From positions 1 through 35,794 of the forward strand of contig JAPKXY010000052.1 in assembly GCA_026394605.1 (NCBI GenBank): a stretch of DNA of 35,794 nt. The letters run 5' to 3'. Origin of the DNA: Methanoregula sp. (GTDB lineage: Archaea; Halobacteriota; Methanomicrobia; Methanomicrobiales; Methanospirillaceae). How positions within the stretch are numbered: the first letter of the stretch is position 1; the number at the start of each line of letters is the position of its first letter. The notes beneath the pieces are model-generated. The model made no database searches and was not told the origin of the DNA. It saw only the letters and a program-made list of their open reading frames with translations. This document shows positions 16,090 to 24,162 of this stretch, piece after piece. The translations under genes were made by a program, and so were the position numbers.

Positions 16090-17292
16090 ATGCGATTGTT
16101 ACTTCTCGATCCCTTCCATGGTGCATCAGGCGATATGATCGTCGGCGCACTACTCGACTGTTGCGCAGACCGTGAGCTGGTGGTTCGTGCGATGAGGTCT
16201 GTCGTTGCTGACCCGGGCATCGCTGAAGTGACCCGCTGCGGTATGAGAGCGCTGAAGGTAGAAACCCGCGCCACAACTACCCACCGAACGCTTGAGGAGG
16301 TGCTGGCACGCTGCGATCAGGCTGATGCGCCACCAGAAGTTCTGGCGATGGCACGCCGGGTCTTTGCGCGGATAGGGTCGGCGGAAGAGCGGGTTCATGG
16401 CGGGCATGCCCACTTCCATGAGGTAGGAGCGGATGATGCCGTCGCGGATGTGATCGGCGCATGCATGGCTCACCATATACTGGGCGTTGATGGCGTTGCG
16501 GTGCTCCCCATAACGATGAGTCGGGGTACCATACTGGGCACCCATGGCACTTATCCCATCCCGGCACCGGCAACCATGGATATCCTCAAAGGTACGGGAC
16601 TTACCATGAGGATCAGCGAGGAAGACGTTGAACTCTGCACCCCCACCGGCGCTGCACTGCTCGCAGAGTTCATCACGGAAAAAGAGCCGGACCTCGGCAC
16701 GTACTCAATACTGGTAGTGGGCTATGGCGCCGGCAGCCGCGACCCCCCTGATACACCCAACGTACTGCGGGCGATGATCGTTGAGACGGAAGTCACGGGG
16801 ATGATGCAGGACTTCGTCGACGTGCTTGAAACAACCGTGGACGATGTGAGCGGAGAGGTGATCGCCCATACAATCACACGGCTCATGGAAGCAGGTGCCC
16901 GGGATGCGAGCGCGATTCCCTCGATTATGAAAAAGGGGCGGGCGGGGCACCTTGTCCGTGTGATCTGTACAGAGAATAAGAGCGCCGAACTTGCCAGACT
17001 CATGGCACTCGAGCTGGGCACACTCGGTATCCGGTGCACTGGTGCGGTCCACCGGTTCATCGCGGACAGGACAACCGAAAATGTCGAAGTCGTCTTCAAC
17101 GGACAACGACGGATGCTTCCGGTCAAGTGTGGGTGGATTGGCGGCAGAGTCTATACGCTCAAGGCGGAATTCGAGCCGGCCCAGATGTGGGCAGCAGAGC
17201 TTGACGTTCCGGTACGGGATGTGCTCCAGGCGGTCAATGAGGCGGGCTGGCATGCGGTAAGGCAACGAGGGGGGACACGCCATGAAAAATGA
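16090..17292 (+). CDS. larC: LarC-type nickel-pincer cofactor chelatase (DUF111)
   Basis: 400 residues, the normal length for LarC. Motifs: 'LLLDPFHGASGDMIVGALL' at the N-terminus, 'HGGHAHFHEVGADDAVADVIG' near residues 103-123 and 'ELCTPTGAALL' near 180. In lactobacilli LarC inserts Ni into pyridinium-3,5-bisthiocarboxylate mononucleotide, the cofactor of lactate racemase, and is made by ribosomal frameshifting from two frames; here it is one continuous frame. LarB and LarE, which make the ligand, are not in the window, so which nickel enzyme it serves is unknown. Its end overlaps the radB start by 11 bases. Family is confident; substrate inferred. Confidence 0.88.
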   Translation: MRLLLLDPFHGASGDMIVGALLDCCADRELVVRAMRSVVADPGIAEVTRCGMRALKVETRATTTHRTLEEVLARCDQADAPPEVLAMARRVFARIGSAEERVHGGHAHFHEVGADDAVADVIGACMAHHILGVDGVAVLPITMSRGTILGTHGTYPIPAPATMDILKGTGLTMRISEEDVELCTPTGAALLAEFITEKEPDLGTYSILVVGYGAGSRDPPDTPNVLRAMIVETEVTGMMQDFVDVLETTVDDVSGEVIAHTITRLMEAGARDASAIPSIMKKGRAGHLVRVICTENKSAELARLMALELGTLGIRCTGAVHRFIADRTTENVEVVFNGQRRMLPVKCGWIGGRVYTLKAEFEPAQMWAAELDVPVRDVLQAVNEAGWHAVRQRGGTRHEK

Positions 17293-17959
17293 CCGTGAAA
17301 GCACGGGAAACGGGGTGTTGGACGGGCTGCTTGGGGGCGGAATCGAGCAAAAGACAATCACCCAGTTTGTGGGGGAACCGGCAAGCGGCAAGACCACTCT
17401 CTGCCTGATGGCAGCTGTCACACAACTCAAGGCCGGAGAAACGGTTATATGGATCGACTCGGAGAGTTTCTCGGTCGAGCGTTTCCGGCAGATTGCGGGA
17501 GAGGATGCGGAAAAGCTTGCCAACCGCCTTGTTCTCTATGAGCCGGTTGATTTCGAGCAGCAGGGTATTATGATTCTTGAAGCGGAACGGGTGCTCAAGG
17601 CGCACAAGGTCGGTCTTATCGTGATGGACTCGGCAACTGCGCTCTACCGCACGGAGCTCGAGAGGGGCAGAGATGCAATGCAGGCGCTCACCCGCCAGAT
17701 GCTCATGCTGCTGGGTTATTCAAAGCGGTACACTATGCCGGTGCTCATCACGAATCAGGTGTATGTGGACACACGCACCAACACGTATGTCGGGCTCGGT
17801 GGTACGGCGCTTGAGCACATCTCAAAAGCAATCATCCGGCTCGAAAAGCGGGCGGGTATGGGCGAGCGGCGGGCACGTCTTGTCAAACACCGCTCCCTGC
17901 CCGAGGGCGGTACATTCGATTTCGAGATGTCAGGGCAAGGAATAACCATCGTGGCATAA
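17282..17959 (+). CDS. radB: RadB, archaeal RecA-family recombination paralogue
   Basis: 225 residues, typical of RadB, which lacks the N-terminal DNA-binding domain of RadA. Walker A is GEPASGKTT (31-39) and Walker B is LIVMDSAT (~112-119). 'LITNQVYVDT' and 'GGTALEHISKAIIRLEKR' match the L2-side core and C-terminal strands of RadA/RadB. RadB binds ATP and single-stranded DNA and assists RadA-driven recombination and repair. The gene overlaps larC by 11 bases; GAGGGGGG about seven bases before the ATG is a strong ribosome-binding site, so translation is probably coupled. No regulator is evident. Assignment is secure. Confidence 0.93.
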   Translation: MKNDRESTGNGVLDGLLGGGIEQKTITQFVGEPASGKTTLCLMAAVTQLKAGETVIWIDSESFSVERFRQIAGEDAEKLANRLVLYEPVDFEQQGIMILEAERVLKAHKVGLIVMDSATALYRTELERGRDAMQALTRQMLMLLGYSKRYTMPVLITNQVYVDTRTNTYVGLGGTALEHISKAIIRLEKRAGMGERRARLVKHRSLPEGGTFDFEMSGQGITIVA

Positions 17960-17991
17960 GGTTCAGACCACCCCGTAAGTACTATCTTAAC

Positions 17992-17999
17992 TTTTATAT
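17992..17999 (+). promoter_or_regulatory. TATA box for the PAS regulator gene
   Basis: TTTTATAT is centred about 31 bases before the ATG at 18027, giving a leader of roughly five bases. It sits directly after radB, so the PAS gene is transcribed separately. Confidence 0.45.
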
Positions 18000-18026
18000 C
18001 TCTCTTTAATAGATATTTTTCATACA

Positions 18027-20030
18027 ATGGCTCTTAAGCGGGAGATCACTGCAAAGATCAAGGAATTGCTGAGGGAGAGACCGCAGGGGTTGAGCATCAC
18101 CGAAATCGTCAGGATCATCAATATCAACCGGAACACCGCCGGAAGATATCTGGAAAATCTCATGGTTTCAGGGCAGGTGGAGATGCGCCATTTCGGCATG
18201 GCAAAGATCTACCGGCTTGCCCAGCGCGTTCCTCTTTCCGCCATGCTCTCGATCTCATCAGAGCTGATCATGCTGCTTGATGGCAGCCTAAGGGTGCTCT
18301 ATGCAAACGAGCCGCTGTTGAAGTTTCTTGAAACCACACAGAATGATCTCTACGGCAAAAATATTGAGTACACTCCCTGCGTCTCTGTCTTTGATGATGC
18401 ATTCGATACCCTGAAAAAAAATATGAAGGGTGGGCTTGCCGGCAAGGAGTGGTCAGGTGAATTATCCCTTAAAAATAAGGAGATTGTCTTCTCCTGCCGG
18501 ATTGCACCAACTGTTTTTGAGGAGGGACAGCGCGGGGTGTCTGTGCTCCTCGAAGATATCACAGAGTGGAAACGCAGTGAGCAAAGAATCCAGGAGAGTG
18601 AACGGCAGTTCCGGTTGCTGGCAGAAAACACGCTGGACATGATCGACCGGCACATGCCGGATGGCACCTGTATTTATGTCTCCCCCGCCTGCAAAACCAC
18701 CATGGGGTACGATCCTGAAGAACTTATCGGACATACTGCATTTGAAGTCCTTCATCCCGATGATGTCCACATTATTGCAAAATACCAATCTGAACTTTCA
18801 AGGAAAACCCCTTCTGCCAGAGTGACCTACCGCGTCAGACACAAGGACGGGCATTATGTATGGGTTGAGTCTGTAATCCGTGCAATATTTGATGATAAGA
18901 CCGGAGAGTTCATCGAGATCTATGGTGTCACACGAGACATCTCACGTAGGAAAAAGGCAGAGGATGCGCTGCGGGAGAGCGAAGACCGGTACCGCAAACT
19001 TGTAGAGATATCTCCTGATGCTGTTATCCTTCATCGTGATGGGAAAATTATTTATTTGAATCCTACAGCACTCAACCTCCTTGGCGCTTTAGATCCGAAC
19101 GAAATTATCGGTAACAATGTCCTTGATTATATTCAACCTGATTTCCGCGATGCTGTCAGGATAAATATTGAAAAAGATTTAGGGGGAGACATAACACCAC
19201 CCATGGAATTACATATGGTTCGTGTTGATGGCAAACCGATAGACATCACTGAACGCAAACGTACCGAAAAGGAATTGCGCGAGAGCGAGGTGACCTCACG
19301 GGCACTCATTAACGCACCGACGGATTCTGTCCTGTTGCTGGATTCAAAAGGTATTATTCTGGACATAAACGAAACCGCTGCCCGGCGATTTGGAAAGCCC
19401 AAAGATGGATTGATCGGGATTCGGGCAGATGATGTCCTTCCAGAAGAAATTGCAAAAGCGAGACGATCCATTATCAATCAGGTGATTGAGAAAAAAAGCG
19501 CAATCCGCTTTGAGGATGAACGCCATGGTGTTTGGTTTGACACGGTTACGTACCCGATAATGAGCGAGACAGGAGAGGTGAATAAGATCGCCATTATTGC
19601 CCGTGACATCACAAATCGGCGGCGGATTGAGGAGGCACTGCGAAAGAGTGAGGAGAAACTCCATGCCATGCTGCAATCAATTACCGACCCCATGAATATG
19701 ATGGACGAAGATCTGAACATCATCTGGGTTAATGAAACTGCCAAACAATATTTCGGCAAAGACATTGTTGGCAGGAAATGTTACGAAGCATTTCATCAGC
19801 GACAAACACCTTGCGAACCTTATTCCTGTCTGGCACTCAAGGCATTCCGGGATGGAAAGATGCACAGGCACGAGACCGCCATGATTGACGCACACGGTCA
19901 GACGCGGTTCTTTGAGTGTACGACAAATGTCGCCCTGAGAGACAAAAGCGGCAAACCGGTTGCAGTATTGGAGATCTCCCGGGATATTACCGACAGGAAG
20001 CGGGCAGAAGAAGCACTACGCGAGCGCTGA
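18027..20030 (+). CDS. winged-helix regulator with five PAS domains, one damaged, no kinase
   Basis: 667 residues. Residues ~1-67 form a winged helix ('LSITEIVRIININRNTAGRYLENLMVSGQVE'), then five PAS/PAC units (~70-185, 190-315, 320-410, 415-535, 540-665). Most end in the 'DIT.RKR.E.AL' linker. There is no histidine kinase or cyclase, so it is probably a DNA-binding sensor that responds through its PAS domains, an arrangement common in Methanomicrobiales. PAS3 is short: after 'MELHMVRVDGKP' (to ~404) it jumps to 'IDITERKRTEKEL', losing about 25 residues that normally make the last strands. The protein also stops right after a linker (ALRER), so an output domain may be lost. Ligand unknown. 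Confidence 0.85.
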   Translation: MALKREITAKIKELLRERPQGLSITEIVRIININRNTAGRYLENLMVSGQVEMRHFGMAKIYRLAQRVPLSAMLSISSELIMLLDGSLRVLYANEPLLKFLETTQNDLYGKNIEYTPCVSVFDDAFDTLKKNMKGGLAGKEWSGELSLKNKEIVFSCRIAPTVFEEGQRGVSVLLEDITEWKRSEQRIQESERQFRLLAENTLDMIDRHMPDGTCIYVSPACKTTMGYDPEELIGHTAFEVLHPDDVHIIAKYQSELSRKTPSARVTYRVRHKDGHYVWVESVIRAIFDDKTGEFIEIYGVTRDISRRKKAEDALRESEDRYRKLVEISPDAVILHRDGKIIYLNPTALNLLGALDPNEIIGNNVLDYIQPDFRDAVRINIEKDLGGDITPPMELHMVRVDGKPIDITERKRTEKELRESEVTSRALINAPTDSVLLLDSKGIILDINETAARRFGKPKDGLIGIRADDVLPEEIAKARRSIINQVIEKKSAIRFEDERHGVWFDTVTYPIMSETGEVNKIAIIARDITNRRRIEEALRKSEEKLHAMLQSITDPMNMMDEDLNIIWVNETAKQYFGKDIVGRKCYEAFHQRQTPCEPYSCLALKAFRDGKMHRHETAMIDAHGQTRFFECTTNVALRDKSGKPVAVLEISRDITDRKRAEEALRER

Positions 20031-20150
20031 TGAGCGTTTGGTCTGCTGGTCCCTTATGAGATCAGCGCCAGAAAAAAGATCTCCATGTCTTTACGACAAA
20101 AAGATTCCCCCACCCGGCATCAAGACAGCCATAAGGAGTAGGTTAACGGG

Positions 20151-20156
20151 AAAAAA
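20151..20156 (-). terminator. T6 tract after dapF
   Basis: On the minus strand TTTTTT lies 14 bases beyond the dapF stop codon. The remaining 20031-20150 shows no gene; translation in all frames gives no kinase-like continuation of the PAS protein. Confidence 0.35.
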
Positions 20157-20169
20157 GGTAAAATGGGTA

Positions 20170-20988
20170 TCAGAAACTGATGGAGCCTGAAAACACCGTC
20201 ACCGCCGACCCTTCCATTTTAGTGCCATCAGCAAGGTAGATTACGAGCGGCCCTCCCTTGGTCTCCACCCGCACAGTCGGACCCATGTATCCCAGTTTAT
20301 GAACCATGGCGGCAGCGGCGGTTGCTCCCGTGCCGCAGGAAAGCGTCTCCTCCTCAACCCCCCGCTCAAACGTACGCAAGGTGATGCTGTCGTCACCGGT
20401 TCTCTGCACGAAGTTCACGTTCGCTCCCTTAAGAAACGATGCGTGGTGCCGGATCTGTGGAGCGACTGCGGCAATATCGATGCTGTCAATAGCCTCTACG
20501 AAGGTAACGGCATGCGGAACACCGGTGTTCACCGCGTAGACCTCGAACTCCCCGATTTTTTCTTTATATTCCCCGTCACCTGTCGCTGGGATGTCCCTGC
20601 GGTCGAACTTTGGGGTGGGCATGGTGATGATTGCAAAGAATTCGTCATCGCGGTACCCCATAGTGACGGAACTCTCACCAGCTACCGTTTCAATGGTGCA
20701 CGCCTCCTTCACGTACCCCGCATCAAATGCATACTTCGCAAGGCAGCGTATCCCGTTCCCGCACATCTCCGCTTCGCTTTCGTCAGGCTGGAACAAGCGC
20801 ATCCGCAGGGTGCTCTTTTCAGATTTCGAAAGGAACATGATACCATCGGCACCGATGCCGAACCGGCGGTCACAGTAAAGAGCTGCAAACTGCCCCTTCA
20901 TCTCATCCGGTATGACCACCTTTTCGAATTCGTCGATCAGGACAAAGTCATTGCCATTGCCGTGCATTTTAGTAAAAAATATTTCCAT
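20170..20988 (-). CDS. dapF: diaminopimelate epimerase
   Basis: 272 residues, normal length. It interconverts LL- and meso-diaminopimelate in lysine synthesis. The cofactor-free two-base mechanism needs two cysteines, and both are present: Cys76 in 'AEMCGNGIRCLA' and Cys218 in 'LSCGTGATAAA'. 'KMHGNGNDFVLID' (7-19) and 'RRFGIGADGI' (41-50) are further signatures. The ATG at 20988 is chosen over a GTG at 20997 because GAGGTGA lies five bases before it. The start is 14 bases after the rbcL stop codon on the same strand, so dapF is the last gene of the RuBisCO operon. The pathway link between lysine and RuBisCO is unclear; shared transcription may be only convenience. Secure. Confidence 0.95.
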   Translation of the reverse strand: MEIFFTKMHGNGNDFVLIDEFEKVVIPDEMKGQFAALYCDRRFGIGADGIMFLSKSEKSTLRMRLFQPDESEAEMCGNGIRCLAKYAFDAGYVKEACTIETVAGESSVTMGYRDDEFFAIITMPTPKFDRRDIPATGDGEYKEKIGEFEVYAVNTGVPHAVTFVEAIDSIDIAAVAPQIRHHASFLKGANVNFVQRTGDDSITLRTFERGVEEETLSCGTGATAAAAMVHKLGYMGPTVRVETKGGPLVIYLADGTKMEGSAVTVFSGSISF

Positions 20989-21002
20989 GGCATTCACCTC
21001 AT

Positions 21003-22202
21003 TCAGCTGGTGCCCCAGTGCTTGAGCGCACGTTCGAGTTCGTAATGATCTTTTGCGTACTCCTCCAGACTCGTCCCTTCCATACAGGCGTCGACTGCCT
21101 GGCGCATCGCCCGTGCACCTGCGGCAGTTCCATCAGGGTGCCCGTGGATACCGCCCCCCGCCTGAAGGATGATGTCAGTGCCCAGCGTGGCAATCTCGTG
21201 CGCCACTTTTCCCGGGTGCAGCCCGCCGCTGGAAACAGGGAACGTCGGCTTCATGCCGGCGCAGGCGCACTTGAGCACTTCGATGCTCGCTTTCACTTCG
21301 GGAGCATCATGGCTCATCTTGCCGCTTACGGTGCCTGTATGGAGCTGATCTGCCCCCAGCATCCGTATGATCCGCGCCAGTGGGCGCATCGCAATTCCAT
21401 GCTCAGGGTTTCTGGTGAATGCTGCATGCATGGTGCGGTGGACGTGGATCGGTACTTTAATCCGCGGGTCCTCACCAAGTGCCTGCAGCGCACCGAAACC
21501 GGTAGTGAAGACATCGATCATGACCATGTTTGCACCCAGATCGATGGCATGCAGTGCCCGCTCTGCGATCCGATCCGCCCGGGCAGAGATGTTTACCGCA
21601 TAGAGCACTTCCCTTCCGGTCTCGTCTTTTGCCTCTTCGAGTCGCTTCATGACCAGTGGCAGACGCCGGTCGATCGGACAAAACTTCTGGTCGGTAAGCG
21701 TCTCATCATCCTTGATCAGGTCTACACCACCGATTGCCGCCTCGTATGCGACTGCCGCGGTATCCTCAGGAGTAAGCCCGACTTTTGGCTTGATGATAGT
21801 ACCCACGTGCGGGCGGTCTTTGCTCCCGACCATCCTGCGGACACCGGAGATACCGAACTTTGGTCCTTTGAACCGTGTCAGGGAGTCGGGGAATTCGACA
21901 TCGAAAAGCCGTACGCTCTCCAGTCTTCCAAGGCCAAAGAGGTTTCCCGCTACCACTGAAAGGTACTGTGCGATGTTGCCCGGCTCGAAAATTTCGGCGG
22001 GATACCGGAGACGGGTGATGTACCCGTTGCCTTGCGGGGCGAGACTTTCCACTGCCCCGTCAAGCCGTTTCACGTAATTGGTCCGGGTTGAGATCTCCGT
22101 CCATGTGCCGGTGGTCTCCTCTTCACAGATTGCCTGTGCCGCCTGCTCGGGTTTCGTGTCGCTTCGCGGTCTGAAATAATAGGTTGCAATGACGTCCTGC
22201 AT
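21003..22202 (-). CDS. rbcL: form III ribulose-1,5-bisphosphate carboxylase
   Basis: 399 residues from the chosen start. Active-site landmarks: 'GTIIKPK' (134-140, Lys138 and Lys140), 'DLIKDDETL' (161-169) with carbamate Lys164 and metal ligands Asp166 and Glu167, 'HVHRTMHAAF' (253-262), loop 6 Lys295 in 'GTVSGKMSHD', and 'SSGGLHPG'. No small subunit is present. With the adjacent R15P isomerase it converts AMP-derived ribulose bisphosphate and CO2 into two 3-phosphoglycerates (archaeal AMP pathway); in Methanospirillum a form III enzyme also works with phosphoribulokinase, which is not seen here. The ATG at 22202 has GGAGTGA upstream and lies five bases after the isomerase stop; longer starts would overlap it. 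Secure. Confidence 0.95.
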   Translation of the reverse strand: MQDVIATYYFRPRSDTKPEQAAQAICEEETTGTWTEISTRTNYVKRLDGAVESLAPQGNGYITRLRYPAEIFEPGNIAQYLSVVAGNLFGLGRLESVRLFDVEFPDSLTRFKGPKFGISGVRRMVGSKDRPHVGTIIKPKVGLTPEDTAAVAYEAAIGGVDLIKDDETLTDQKFCPIDRRLPLVMKRLEEAKDETGREVLYAVNISARADRIAERALHAIDLGANMVMIDVFTTGFGALQALGEDPRIKVPIHVHRTMHAAFTRNPEHGIAMRPLARIIRMLGADQLHTGTVSGKMSHDAPEVKASIEVLKCACAGMKPTFPVSSGGLHPGKVAHEIATLGTDIILQAGGGIHGHPDGTAAGARAMRQAVDACMEGTSLEEYAKDHYELERALKHWGTS

Positions 22203-22206
22203 GCGC

Positions 22207-23172
22207 TCACTCCTCATGTCTTGTAGTAATCTCAAAGGTTTTATGAAATTCCTCAATCCCCCACCCGAGATATTCCCTGATAATCACATATGCCATCTGT
22301 GGCGGTATCGCCCCCGCTTCTGTCACGATCATGTCAATATAATCCGCCGGGGTTACGTCAAAAGCGGGATTGCGCACGGTCACGTGGGGGAGCGTGCGTG
22401 CAACCTCGTCCGGCAGCACCTCCTGCGGCGGGCGCTCCTCGATTGTGATAAGTTCCCCGATGATTGTCCGCGGTGCAAACTTGTACGTCTCAGCCGCAAC
22501 AATAACATTCACCCGCGCCTCCGCAGCGGAATGGGCTACCTGCGAAGTGCCAATCTTATTCACGACCGCGCCATTCACTGTAACGGCATCGGCACCGACA
22601 ATGACCAGATCCACGTCGTTGATAAACGACCGAACCGCAGAGTCCACGATAAAGTTCGTCCTGATCCCTGCTTCGTTGAGTGTCCTGATTGTTACTAATC
22701 CCTGATTGCGCGGGCGCACCTCAGTTGCAAACACCTCGATTTTCTTGCCGCTCCGATGCGCCTCGATGATGCATGCGAGAGCCGCTTCGGAATTGCAGTG
22801 GGTGAGAATTGTATCGCCGTCACGGATATGGCGGGCGCCAATCTGTGCGATCTGTCCGACCGCGTGCCAGGACGAATCGATAAATGCATCGGCACGCCGG
22901 ATCACACCATCCCGCGCCTCGGCAGTTGTTTTCGCTTCTTCAAGTCCAGCCAGAACGATATGGACCGCGTTCGGTAGTGATACAGCGGTTGGTCGTGTGG
23001 CGACAAGCACCTGCGCTGCTTTGTCTATATCGCTCCTGAACGCATTGATGTCCCGTACGGAAAGCGCCTGCGCATGGTCGCGCAGGGATTCGGCTGCCGC
23101 CCGTGCGATCCTGCCCGCCCCGCGGATCTCCATGCGTTTTATCTTCTCTGCAGTTTCATTAACCAACATCAT
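22207..23172 (-). CDS. ribose-1,5-bisphosphate isomerase (eIF2B-like fold)
   Basis: 321 residues from this ATG; a TTG two codons earlier and an ATG one codon later are alternatives. The protein belongs to the eIF2B-alpha/MtnA superfamily and carries the two catalytic residues of Thermococcus R15P isomerase: Cys in 'LTHCNSEA' (~126) and Asp in 'VGADAVT' (~195). 'RGAGRIARAAAESL' near the N-terminus is the usual opening, and 'PAFDVTPADYIDMIVTE' the usual end. It turns ribose-1,5-bisphosphate, formed from AMP, into ribulose-1,5-bisphosphate, the RuBisCO substrate. It is the first gene of the operon, with rbcL five bases behind. A weak TATA-like box lies near 23197-23204. Confident. Confidence 0.92.
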   Translation of the reverse strand: MMLVNETAEKIKRMEIRGAGRIARAAAESLRDHAQALSVRDINAFRSDIDKAAQVLVATRPTAVSLPNAVHIVLAGLEEAKTTAEARDGVIRRADAFIDSSWHAVGQIAQIGARHIRDGDTILTHCNSEAALACIIEAHRSGKKIEVFATEVRPRNQGLVTIRTLNEAGIRTNFIVDSAVRSFINDVDLVIVGADAVTVNGAVVNKIGTSQVAHSAAEARVNVIVAAETYKFAPRTIIGELITIEERPPQEVLPDEVARTLPHVTVRNPAFDVTPADYIDMIVTEAGAIPPQMAYVIIREYLGWGIEEFHKTFEITTRHEE

Positions 23173-23228
23173 CTTCAAAGATTCAATGAGTAGAGAACTA
23201 CATAGAGCTTATCAATAGGTGATACCCT

Positions 23229-24047
23229 GTGTCAGTTGCCGTTGTCTTTGACAGTGCAGGAACCCTGCTCTCCACGTACCGGACCGCAAAAGACATCTCC
23301 CATAACCAGCTGCTGCCCAATGTCGAGACGACAACACTCACCTTTTCCTCTCCTGACCGCGTCCTCGTGGTGCTGCACGTCCACTCCAAGGCAATCATCG
23401 ATACCACTGCAGGTATGATCCTCTCCACGTACCTCGTGGAGAATAATATCGGTTTCGGTGTGAGCTGCACTCGCAAGGTTACAACTGCCGATGAGGTCGG
23501 TGACGTGCTCTATACCGATTGTCATGCACTTGTCGGGGATCTGGCAGAGTGCATCAGGAACGTCTGGTCAGTCTGCAGGCGCGAATCCATCCTGACCCTC
23601 AATTCCGGAGCGATCATCAACATGGCGCAGCAGCGGATTGAGTTCACCATTACTGCGGGGGGTTCGCCGTTCCCTGGCGCAAAAGAGACAATCACTGCGC
23701 TGCACCGCATGGGTGTACCGACATTTATCGCCTCCGGTGACAGGTTGGCAAAGCTCGAACTGATGGCAGACCATCTCGGCATTCCGCGGGACCGCGTATA
23801 TGGTGTGGCAACGCCCTCGGTCAAGGCGCAGATCATCGCAGATCTGAAACAGGAGTATGACTGCGTCGTGATGGTGGGTGACGGGATCAATGACCTAGGT
23901 GCAATGCAGGCTGCCGACCTTGCGATCCTGACCGAACAGCAGCCGGGTGATCGTCCCGCCGATCTGTATAGCACGGCTCACCACGTGGTGAAAAGCGTGG
24001 ATGCGGTTGTGATCATTGTACAAGAGTTGCTCGCGCAGGATCGGTGA
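23229..24047 (+). CDS. HAD-family protein resembling a soluble P-type ATPase domain
   Basis: 272 residues. Motif I reads 'VVFDSAGTLLSTYRT', matching P-type ATPases (DKTGTLT) more closely than ordinary HAD phosphatases (DxDxT): the nucleophile Asp8 is kept and the second acid is absent. Motif II is probably 'FIASGD', motif III 'VKAQIIADLK', motif IV 'VMVGDGINDLGAMQAADLAI'. The cap segment (~20-140) is unlike heavy-metal ATPases and there are no membrane helices. Related archaeal proteins are called soluble P-type ATPase-like; no substrate is established. GTG start with AGGTGAT about seven bases upstream. It ends 88 bases before the A2 promoter region, so a role with MCR activation is only suggestive. 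Confidence 0.75.
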   Translation: MSVAVVFDSAGTLLSTYRTAKDISHNQLLPNVETTTLTFSSPDRVLVVLHVHSKAIIDTTAGMILSTYLVENNIGFGVSCTRKVTTADEVGDVLYTDCHALVGDLAECIRNVWSVCRRESILTLNSGAIINMAQQRIEFTITAGGSPFPGAKETITALHRMGVPTFIASGDRLAKLELMADHLGIPRDRVYGVATPSVKAQIIADLKQEYDCVVMVGDGINDLGAMQAADLAILTEQQPGDRPADLYSTAHHVVKSVDAVVIIVQELLAQDR

Positions 24048-24062
24048 ACCAGATTGGGCCGG

Positions 24063-24084
24063 ATTATTGCCATATTATTGCCAT
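24063..24084. repeat. tandem 11-base repeat upstream of the A2 gene
   Basis: ATTATTGCCAT occurs twice in direct succession (24063-24073 and 24074-24084), about 30 bases upstream of the A2 TATA box. Its phase is one helical turn, so a regulator could bind both copies on the same face. It may also be a simple duplication. Confidence 0.4.
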
Positions 24085-24113
24085 ATGTTTGAGGGCGGGG
24101 CACCATGGTGCAA

Positions 24114-24121
24114 TATATAAA
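24114..24121 (+). promoter_or_regulatory. TATA box of the MCR-activation operon
   Basis: TATATAAA is the best TATA box in the window. Its centre predicts a transcript start near 24143. That excludes the ATG at 24136 and supports the ATG at 24163, with a leader of about 20 bases. Confidence 0.6.
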
Positions 24122-24162
24122 AGATAATAAGAAACATGTACCCCATAAGGTACAAGGGTACT

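Noticed and set aside
16705-17523. 272-codon minus-strand open frame opposite larC and radB
   Set aside because: It spans two real plus-strand genes and has no recognisable domain.
20031-20169. Possible frameshifted continuation of the PAS protein into a kinase domain
   Set aside because: Translation of this stretch shows no H-box or ATPase motif, and dapF begins to read from the other strand at once.
20299-21045. 248-codon plus-strand open frame opposite dapF
   Set aside because: It is the antisense shadow of dapF, has Cys/Arg/His-rich composition, no known motif, and the opposite frame has both catalytic cysteines.
21018-21959. 313-codon plus-strand open frame opposite rbcL
   Set aside because: Shadow of a GC-rich gene; the minus strand encodes an intact RuBisCO active site.
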